64,000 nt of DNA, from positions 16,811,001-16,875,000 of the forward strand of contig NC_090283.1 of assembly GCF_037392515.1 (NCBI RefSeq), given 5' to 3'. Below the pieces are notes generated by a model, which saw only the letters and a program-made list of their open reading frames with translations, was not told the DNA's origin and made no database searches. The DNA comes from Haliotis asinina (taxonomy: Eukaryota; Mollusca; Gastropoda; Lepetellida; Haliotidae). Made by a program: the position numbers and the translations under genes. This document shows positions 55,891 to 64,000 of this stretch, piece after piece (position 1 is the stretch's first letter; every line of letters starts with the position of its first letter).

Positions 55891-57904
55891 CTACAGTCTA
55901 CAGTCTACAATACTCCTGAACCATTTGATATGATACTGTGGCACTGTACTAGTCTAACTGGCGTCCAATTATCCGACATACTTTATTCATCGTCATACAA
56001 ACTCGGATATCGGAACTACCAAAAGTAAACATTACCAGACGCGCTATGTGTACAAGACAATCAGCGGAACCAACTCAAGCTGTAGGAAAAAAAGGTCAAT
56101 AATATTCAATATGAATATACCAATTTGCGGATCAAGAGAGACGGGGGAGCTTTGTTGGCCCCCATCTTACAAAGAAGTTCCTAGACATGGAGAAGCAGAC
56201 ACATTAGCAAAAATCATCCAGCCAAAGGGGAAATAAGTCTATGCCCCCCAGCAAACTGGCGATAAAAAACAAATTGAAGGCATCAAATGACATGCCAAAG
56301 AGCATAAGATCGGCAGATGGTTACACTAAATGCAACTTCAAACTCACAAATAGCGGTAATCAAGTTTAAATGAAATTGAAATTTTGAGAGTTACGGGGAG
56401 CTATCAAACGTTTTGAGCCTAAAAAAATTCTGACCTGCGCATGATAAAAATAACTGGACGATCTTGAAGAATGGTTTATATATAAAAGTGATACTGACAT
56501 GTACACGTCGCAGGTTTCCGGTCACGTGGCGTCTTTATTGCATGTACTCAGCGATCTAAGAAATAGCCAGTGGTCAGCTGTCCAAAGTCCACCTGACTGT
56601 CAATCTGGCCAGCAATATAGTGATAAATCTGTGCCATCTGACTAGATGAAAATCTCAGATAAATTGATGAGGTCACTTATTAAAGATATTAAAAGATCGT
56701 CCGCCAAATTCCGTGATATTTATGATCTATTGTCACACGAAGATCGCTATATTTAAAAAGGTTTTACTAATCCTAGACAAGTATTAGATGCACCTGCGCA
56801 GTAAACATATATTTGACAAGTAGGCGGGGCAGGGAATATAGACGAATACACTTGGTTGGTACAGGTACACGAGGTAGATCAGGGAATAAGTATGTGCAAT
56901 ACATGCTGAACTCGTGGCGTGAACTCAATGTCGCTTCTGTTTAACACGTGTCCCGCAGACACGATTCGCAAGAGGACATTGACTTTGTCAAGTTGTAGAC
57001 GACAACCTGTTTCACCCATTTTTGCAAATGGAATGTTCTGGAGGGCCTTCGCAAACTGGGGTCATTTGTCAGGTAGTGTCTCATCTAATACTGGTTCATC
57101 AGTAGCGTTGCGCAAGGGAGAGTAGGAACCATCAAAATACAAATGCAACGGTTAACAGCTTCAGCTGCCAAACATCACACCGATTCTGACCGATGAACAT
57201 TCAGGTTTTGTTATTTACCGCCACCAGTGAAGTAGGATGTGGGTGGCGACACTTATACCTTCCAAGCCCTCTTGGACAGTGATTTTTCAAAATTAATTCA
57301 TACCCTGAAGGTATGAGTCCCAGCATATGCCATGATAACCATGACGGCGGAATCAGTTTATTAACAGGAGCCATGCAGTTGGAAACGCTGGACCGCGGCG
57401 TTAAACAACAAACAAACAAACAAACAAAAGAAAACGAAGCACACAGCTAAACAATCTCATAAGAGGACAACTAATTATGATATATTTACTATGGGCGTGG
57501 CAGTATCACGGAAAGCTAATGTCTATATACGCCCATTCATTGAACGAGCAGCAACACCACGCGATTGACATGTCCCCAAGTTCCGTCGATTCATAGTACA
57601 CCGAAGTCAGGCCGTGGACGACAACTGACGCTTACCCTTAATACTCCGTAAGCATTGTTGCAACTGTTTAGCAATATGGCTGATGATTTTTATGTTATTG
57701 TCCATCTACTTGGTATTATGTCCATCTTCTTGTCATTATCATCAGTAATACACCATGTCGTAAACATCATATTATTAATAATATGTCGCCAGTAATCCCT
57801 GGTTAAATCCCCGTCGTCCAATTATATGAATTATCATACTCGGCATACATCATGGATACTGCTCCGTCAGCAGGTTGTGCATCTTCTCATCTCGGGGATG
57901 GGGG

Positions 57905-58127
57905 TGGGGGGTTGAGTAGCCGAGCTGTTAAAGTGTTCCCTTGTCACGCCGAAGATCCGGGTTCGATTCCTCATGCATACAATATGTCTGGGCATTTTCT
58001 GGTGTTATCCTCCGTGATGTAATAGTTTAAAAAGCCGCTTAGAACTTATCTCACTTTTCTGGTGTTATCCACCGTGATAGTGATGTGATATTTTAAAAAG
58101 TGGCTTAGAACTAATCTCACTCACTTC
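57905..58127 (+). mobile_element. SINE type II with duplicated body/tail
   Basis: Head gttgagtagccgagctgtta and box B gggttcgattcc. The body segment tctggtgttatcc.ccgtgat followed by aaaaag.c.gcttagaact.atctcact occurs twice in tandem (from about 57998 and 58056). The head is present once. Confidence 0.8.
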
Positions 58128-58144
58128 TCATCTTATATGAACGT

Positions 58145-58235
58145 AGTCCCGGGTTCGATTCCCGTGAGGGATACAGTACCCGTATCCGTTGTCCCACGAG
58201 TATTGGTAATATGCGGCGTAAAACTCAAATACGTA
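58145..58235 (+). mobile_element. Short SINE-like fragment of a different type
   Basis: Box B-like cccgggttcgattcccgtga, then gtattggtaatatgcggcgt and aaaactcaaatacg. It shares box B and the tail motif with type II but has a different body (cagtacccgtatccgttgtc). Confidence 0.5.
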
Positions 58236-58573
58236 TCAAATACGCAGTAGACAATAGTGTCATATAAAAGCTGATTTGCTGATTTAAATTAATGTTGCCG
58301 TGTGAACGGTGCTATTTCTCTCTGAAAAGTTTGTAATTAAAATTTAAGGGAATGTTAACCTACTGAACTTCAATGTAACTGTTACATGGGATTTAAAGCC
58401 ACAATGGCACACCACACTTCTCTAAAATATACAGTGGATTTCTCTCATTAATACCTAACCCCCCTACTCAGACCTACATAACAATAGTAAACGTACTAAG
58501 GCAGCGTTGCATAAAGTCGACTCTCGCGTCCTCTTCCGGATGAACATTATTTAAGCAAACCCTATAGAGTTAT

Positions 58574-58831
58574 GAGACCCGTGAAGGTCCCGGGGTAGAA
58601 TAGGTCTTCAGCAACCCATGCTTGCCATTAAAGGCGAGTAAGCTTGTCGGATGAGGCGACTTACCGGATCGGGTGGTCAGGCTCGCTGACTTGGTTGACA
58701 CATGTCATCGGTTTCTAAGTTGCGTAGATCGATGCTCGTGCTGTTGTTCACTGGATTGTCTGGTTCAGAGTCGATTATTTACAGGCCGCCGCCATATAGC
58801 TCAGTGCTGCGTAAAACTAGACTCGCTCACT
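58574..58831 (+). mobile_element. SINE type I, near full length
   Basis: gacccgtgaaggtcccgggg at the head, then gatcgggtggtcaggctcgc, gttcactggattgtctggtt and a gcgtaaaactagactcgctc tail. Confidence 0.88.
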
Positions 58832-59496
58832 GAAATTTCAAGTTTGTGTCTTGAAATAACAAGGCACGTAAACATATTCCGGAGTAAGTGATTATTTTCA
58901 AATTTCAAGCTAGTGTCCTGAAATTTGCATGTAGCATCTTGTAATTTCAAAGTCCCTTTCACTATCTTAAAAGTTTAAGAACGGTATGGCCCCTAAGCCT
59001 TCCGCCCTTCCACTCAAGCCAGAAATACGCCAAAGAAAAGAAGAAAATACAGACATGACTTTTTTATTTGTAATATCCTTTGTCATAGCATGCATTTGAC
59101 TTTATTCCAGCAAAACAAGGTTTATCCGCACGAAGCGCACATACAATCTCTAAAGTCTCTATCATCAATTGTGACTCCATTGTTTGGACCCAATACAGTT
59201 AAAGTCACATACTTCATTGCATGGGTATTTAAACTCTGATGGAACTCAGCTTATTTACAAGGATTGTGTAAGAATCATCTATCGTAATTTTCAGAATTTT
59301 GACTTCTTTCGAAAATGTTCGACCCGTTATAGCAATATTCATACAGATGAATTTTTTATTAGTCTTCAGTAGACTCTTGATGCATGAAATCACCGCATTA
59401 AGATAAAGGCGCATCTGTAGTCGTTTTTTGAGATAAAGAAATCTGACACAGATGTCTTATTTAGAGGACTTCCTGGTGTTCTATCTTACCACGCAG

Positions 59497-59757
59497 TGAT
59501 TGAGGTTAGTTCTACGCCGCACTCAGTAATATTACAGCTGTATGGCTGTAAAAAATCGAGTCTGGACCAGGCAATCCAATGATCGACAGCATGAGCTTCG
59601 ACCTGCGCAACTGGGAACCAGTGACACGTGTCAACCAAGACAGCAAACCTGAACACCCGTCCTGCTAGTCCTAGTCGCCTCTTACGACAAGCATAGTCTT
59701 CTTTTGTGGCAAGCATGGTTTGCTGAAGAGATATTCTACAGCGGATCTTTACGGCTC
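59497..59757 (-). mobile_element. SINE type I
   Basis: Reversed: tagttctacgccgcactcag, then ccaggcaatccaatgatcga and tggcaagcatggtttgctga. Confidence 0.85.
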
Positions 59758-60301
59758 TTATAAGGCACGATCTCCTCGAGGGTAGACTAACGTTTAGTAT
59801 AAAAATTTTAATTATATATAATTTTGGTGGTAACAAACAAATCTATTTAAACTGACACCTGTTTAAATGGAGATTCAGAACCTGAGGTAATAGAGGCTTG
59901 TTTCATTTCGGGCTTTCGCATTGCAGAGAGGCCTTGGTGTTGGGGAAAATACTATGTTCCAGGGTATGACGCCGGAGATGCCGTGTAGCAGCTACATATT
60001 AGTAAAATATTGATGAAGATAGAAGGTAGTGACGAAATAAAGAAAACTCACGTTGTAATAAGGAGAGAGATGGAGAAGAAATGAGTATAAAGATCTGGAC
60101 ACCAATCAATAAAACGTTATTAGTTGGTCCATTATAAACACTATTAATTATCTTAACCAGTTGTAAACAGCTAATGAGAGATTCTTTGTCAGGCGATGCA
60201 CATGTGCTCAAAGCGTGCTGTGCATGTGACGAATGAACGTGATGTACTGAATGTATGGAGGATTTATCTGTGCCTTGAACCGCATCCTTCTTACACGAGG
60301 A

Positions 60302-60469
60302 TGAGTGAGTGAGTTTGGTTTTACGTCGCTTTTAGCAATATTCCAGCAATATCACGGCGGGGGACACCAGAAAATGGGCCTCATACATTGTACCCATGTG
60401 GGGAATCGAACCCTTGTCTTCGGCGTGACGAGCGAACGCTTTAACCACTAGGCTACCCCACTGCCCTAT
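60302..60469 (-). mobile_element. SINE type II with probable target-site duplication
   Basis: Reversed intact copy: gtgagtgagtttggttttac, then cacggcgggggacaccagaa, gggaatcgaaccc (box B) and gctttaaccactaggctacc (box A). Flanks tacacgagga (about 60293) and tatacgagga (about 60467) look like a target duplication. Confidence 0.88.
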
Positions 60470-60891
60470 ACGAGGAGGAACAGTCAAGGAGCTTTGTCCC
60501 ACAATATAGAACTCCTTTATCGTATGAATACTTGATACGTTGTACGAATACTTTTGATATTATTATTCCTCATCGGGAGATTTCTTCATCGGGATGAATG
60601 AGCAAGAATGATCTCTGAAACGCCGAATAGAGCATTACTAAGAAGTTGTTATCAATTAAACATATCATGTATTCACGTTCTTCTAACTTTTAAATGGCTA
60701 TATATGGCATGAAGCGGGGCAGTGGGTTGGTTTGGCATCTAAAGCTTTAAACTTTGTTTTTTGTTCTTAAGATCAGGGTTTAGTACTCAAAATCTCAACT
60801 ATCAACTTAAAATTCGCCAGTTAGTCAGTCTTTCAATCCACTACTAGTTCAGTGGATCAACTAATCGGTAGTCATTCGTACCAATTATGCA

Positions 60892-60893
<2 letters not shown>

Positions 60894-60924
<31 letters not shown>
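60894..60924. repeat. AATC microsatellite
   Basis: (AATC)n, set in a 300-bp AATC/ATTC-rich region (60820-61110). Confidence 0.9.
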
Positions 60925-61154
60925 GTCCGTGAGGTAATTTATCAATATCTTACCTGATCATTAACCCAAAGGTTCATTCACTCTACTAATAATTACATCA
61001 ATCACTTAATGTATCGTTGAACCAATCATTCCACCGACGGTTCAATCAGTGACTTAAGGTATCAGTTAATGAATCATTCAACCGATCGTTCAATCAATCA
61101 GTTAACACATTGTTCAAGAAAATGGCATCAGGTAACCATTGCCACTCTTTCCAG

Positions 61155-61304
61155 ACGACATCTGTGGTCAGACGGTCAACGGCAATATTCGTCACCCGTA
61201 TTCCTGCAGCAAGTCCATCGTCTGCACCCACTCTGTCCCCTCCGTTGGACAATGTCCGGACCAACTCTGCTTTGACCCAAGCAGTGGAGAGTGTGGCCGA
61301 GTAG
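61155..61304 (+). CDS. Chitin-binding peritrophin-A (CBM14) domain exon (phase 1-1)
   Basis: The acceptor cactctttccag ends at 61154 and the donor gtaagc begins at 61305. The exon encodes one 50-residue domain: DICGQTVNGNIRHP, SCSKSIVCTHS, GQCPDQLCFDPSSGECGR. Six Cys and the NG-x-I-x-H-P, CS-x-x-I-x-C and CP..CFDP spacing match the CBM14/chitin-binding type 2 family. Phase 1 on both sides is what shuffled extracellular domain exons show. It lies 0.66 kb upstream of a V-type Ig exon with the same phase. I infer that the product binds chitin or a similar polymer outside the cell. Confidence 0.82.
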   Translation, partial: TTSVVRRSTAIFVTRIPAASPSSAPTLSPPLDNVRTNSALTQAVESVAE

Positions 61305-61703
61305 GTAAGCTGACCAGTCGGGAATACGTGTTAAGGTGATGCCTCTCCTTGTGTGCTGGCAGATGTTCAAGGCTTGTCTTTGTCCAACTTACAACGTTTC
61401 AGATACAGGACGACATAGAGTAAGGTAACCCGGTAATTGATAATATGACGAACGAAACCGAGTTTGGCAGCAAACAGCATCACCCTGTTTGTCGTATCTA
61501 GCCACATGCTTTGATGGAGATATTATATATTTGAGCGCTTATTTGCATTTACTTGTTGACATGGAGCTCCCAAAAATAAATAATGTCCACCATTTCGTCA
61601 GTTGTCATCTTAAGATATAGTATCCCAATTTACAAAAATACAGTGGTAACGTGAAGATTTCCGCATTCAATATTGCTGATTCAAATATCCTTTTGTATGA
61701 TAG

Positions 61704-61704
61704 A

Positions 61705-61740
<36 letters not shown>

Positions 61741-61770
61741 ACGGATACTACTGCTACTGTTACATCATAC
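61704..61770. repeat. ACT/GCT trinucleotide repeat
   Basis: (ACT)n-(GCT)n. Confidence 0.85.
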
Positions 61771-61966
61771 ACGAGTTGTATTTTGTTTCAGACACAGTTC
61801 AGTCTTAACGACCATAGACTAATGGCAGTTAGATGGTGAATCGGCTTGCCTCTTTTGCATGGACCGTTTCTCTAGTTTCGAGCCGATAGGTTGCGTGATG
61901 TGGACGATAGTTCGGAGTTGTACAACATTCAGTCACTAACACACGAGCTTCTGTTTCATGTCCCAG

Positions 61967-62305
61967 CGCTGTCACTACGCACTTCTACGGGCTCATTGAA
62001 CAAAGGCCTCACCGCCATAGCATGTCGTCTGCTTCACCTAGGAACATGGGACATCCTGTCAGTGAGGAGGCAGACGACATCCGGTTACGACTATGACATC
62101 ATGCACGTGCACAACAACGGAAGTGTCGACTGGCTAGATAGCAACCTCGAGTCTCGTGCCCTCAGCAAAGTGTTTATCTCCAAATATGAAGCAGAAGTCC
62201 TGATATGGATTTCGGTCCTCAAGTGTGGTGACGAGGGGCGCTATGTTTGTGAGACGTCTGGCATCCCAAACCGAACACAGGCACAGTCAACACTGAGTGT
62301 CATTT
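61967..62305 (+). CDS. V-type immunoglobulin domain exon (phase 1-1)
   Basis: The acceptor cttctgtttcatgtcccag ends at 61966 and the donor gtaagt begins at 62306. The exon encodes 113 residues: LTAIACRLLH (first Cys), TWDILSVRRQ, VLIWISVLKC and GDEGRYVCET with the D-x-G-x-Y-x-C signature, ending AQSTLSVI. NGS and NRT sequons are present. It resembles the exon at 51115-51450 in layout and phase, suggesting a repeated gene pattern. Its frame continues from the chitin-binding exon at 61155-61304. Confidence 0.78.
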
Positions 62306-62711
62306 GTAAGTTCATTATGATCCTCTAACCTGATAACCGTGCGCGGAAATATTCATGAAGCGTCTTCTCTCAAACGCTGGCTTGTAATCTTTGACCAAAT
62401 ATCCACACAAACGTGTCATGACTGTTCGACCTTATTATCATGTAAGTAATAAGAGATCTAATAACGCGTCGAGATTGTCAACACAGCTCTACATGACACA
62501 AGATAGTTGTGAAGGAAGTTCAGCTTCAGTGTGAGTTTGGGATGTATTCGTTTCTGGTGCATGTCATATGAGGTCTTTGACTTCAAATTAGATTAAACGC
62601 TGCGTTTAGATATTCTGGTGAGGACGGGGCCGGCATATGTGAGTCTATGTGAAGAGTGTAGGGAGCTAGGCTTCAGTTTGAGTAACGTGTTTGCTTTACA
62701 CATTTCGATTA
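62306..62711. other. No gene seen
   Basis: Presumed intron after the V-type exon; no second Ig domain was found within the rest of the window. Confidence 0.4.
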
Positions 62712-62815
62712 AGGGGCGGTGGGGTAGCCTAGTGATTAAAGCGTTCTATCGTTAGGCCCATATGGGTACGATGAGTGTGAAGCCTACTTCTGTTGTTCTG
62801 CGCCGTAGAATATTG
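62712..62815 (+). mobile_element. SINE type II, truncated
   Basis: aggggcggtggggtagccta, then gtgattaaagcgttctatcg, tatgggtacgatgagtgtga and gccgtagaatattgcgat. It ends at the adjacent trinucleotide repeat. Confidence 0.75.
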
Positions 62816-62820
62816 CGATA

Positions 62821-62853
62821 TCATCATCGTCAGCATCATCGTCAGCATCATCG

Positions 62854-62885
<32 letters not shown>

Positions 62886-62970
62886 GCGACCTTCATCACC
62901 ACCACCATCATCACCACTACCACCACCATCATCATCTTCATCGTCATCGTCATAGTCATCTTCACCTCCA
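62821..62970. repeat. ATC microsatellite
   Basis: (ATC)n with ACC, ATCGTC and AGC variants. His-, Ile- or Asp-rich frames on both strands are repeat translations. Confidence 0.95.
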
Positions 62971-64000
62971 CCAGTAGGAGCAGCTCCAGTGCCACTGCAT
63001 CTCCATCGATCACCTTTCATCTCTCACATCCTCTGTTCCACCCCTCATTTAAACCTCATCCCTAGAATCGCGCATGATGCAACGTGTAACTATCTCAATA
63101 CCACACGGATCTATACACGACACCGTCGACTCAGACAGTCAGCTGTAATACTATCAGAGCGTTAAGACGAAGTTTATTACCTTTCCCTTACGTGACCAAT
63201 AGCAGTCATGGCAATTCACATAAATCCCCTCCCTCGGTGTTTTTGTATTCAATGTGGATGCGAACAAATCAATCAAATCTCTAATATTTACTCCTGGTTT
63301 GTCGTTTGTCTGCATTCAAAGTATTTAACCTTTTCTGAGAAAGGTATTCGAAAGATCTGAGCGATTTTATGGCACTGTACAAACAGAGTAAAAGCTCGGG
63401 TTTCAGAACGATGTGTTGGTGCACTTATTAAAACTGAAACAGTTGGAAGCACGCATTTCCAAATACTGATTACAGCGCCTCACAGTCACGGTCCGAAGGT
63501 GTGGCTGTATTGAACAAATGTGCATTTGACGGTTTGGATCGTTCAAAACTTACATGATCTTAAAGAATATATACATTTTAATTACGTTTGAGGACCTTCT
63601 TGAACCCCTAACATCAATTTGTGTAAAGTTTCAATCAATTAACGACAGAAGACGAGTTGATCATGATTTGTACATTAGCTTTTACAATCAAAGACATACT
63701 GGCTAACCAGTAGTGAAAAAACAGTTGTAAGGAGCTAAGATAACTTTAGTCAGTAGCAACATGGCGTTCACGTTTGTGTCAGTTGCACATTATCTTTACG
63801 TTTGGGGATTGCTTTTGTATTGCATAAACCTGTATGATTCGCCTCGACGCTGCAACAACACGGAGAATGCAACATCAATTTGACGTCAGAAACATCGGTT
63901 TTTTTGCGGTAGTGAAGAAAATCATTATCGAGTCGATATCATAAAGTAAAATTCTCACGCGATTCAGTGCTGGAAAAACACCATACCTTTGTGATACTCA
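62971..64000. other. No gene seen
   Basis: AT-rich sequence without open frames or repeats that I can support. Confidence 0.4.

Larger units (their letters stand above)
52902..61154. other. 8.2 kb without recognised exons; SINE graveyard
   Basis: SINE copies are listed separately. Open frames (for example 53128-53337 -, 54135-54380 -, 56048-56236 +, 56919-57125 +) have no recognised motif. A SINE type I scrap (+) is at about 53800-53868. This stretch may be introns of a large Ig/chitin-binding gene or intergenic DNA. Confidence 0.4.

Noticed and set aside
62729..63065. His-, Asp-, Met- and Ile-rich open frames
   Set aside because: They are six-frame readings of the (ATC)n microsatellite.

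Overview
The window looks like nuclear DNA of a gastropod mollusc, most likely an abalone (Haliotis). Genes are split by GT-AG introns, microsatellites are abundant, and two SINE families with (CACT)n/(GTGA)n tails occur more than twenty times. I recognise these SINE tails from abalone sequence by memory only; no search was run. Most of the 64 kb is repeat and transposon debris with a few islands of host coding exons.

Layout. 1-11.8 kb holds minisatellites (57-bp, 19-bp and 33-bp units), microsatellites, two SINEs and one copy of an unnamed dispersed repeat (R1). 11.8-15.3 kb holds a complete three-exon cholinesterase-like gene on the + strand, encoding 580 aa with a signal peptide, catalytic triad Ser211/Glu329/His443 and a GPI-type C-terminal tail. 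15.9-23.1 kb holds a LINE 3' end, a second R1 copy, a reverse transcriptase scrap joined to a THAP-like block, and two decayed Tc1-like transposons, one interrupted by a SINE. 23.7-33.1 kb is a nest: a Polinton-like element (two small + ORFs and a broken minus-strand PolB) is split by a LINE, which is itself split by two SINEs and by a 2.3-kb TTAA-flanked element. 33.1-39.5 kb is a decayed Ty3/gypsy-type LTR retrotransposon whose integrase lies upstream of reverse transcriptase, the Gmr1-like order. 39.5-45.9 kb is tandem repeats and SINEs. 46.2-62.3 kb carries a scattered set of + strand exons, mostly in phase 1-1: Ser/Thr-rich mucin-like exons, two V-type Ig exons, a frameshifted second Ig domain and a peritrophin-A/CBM14 chitin-binding exon. 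SINEs and microsatellites lie between them.

How it fits together. The cholinesterase-like protein should be secreted and membrane-anchored. The Ig/chitin-binding exons suggest a secreted or cell-surface immune-type protein; the combination resembles the VCBPs of protochordates, but whether they form one gene, two tandem genes or a decayed locus cannot be settled from sequence alone. The transposons are all broken in this copy, and the nesting gives a relative order of insertions.
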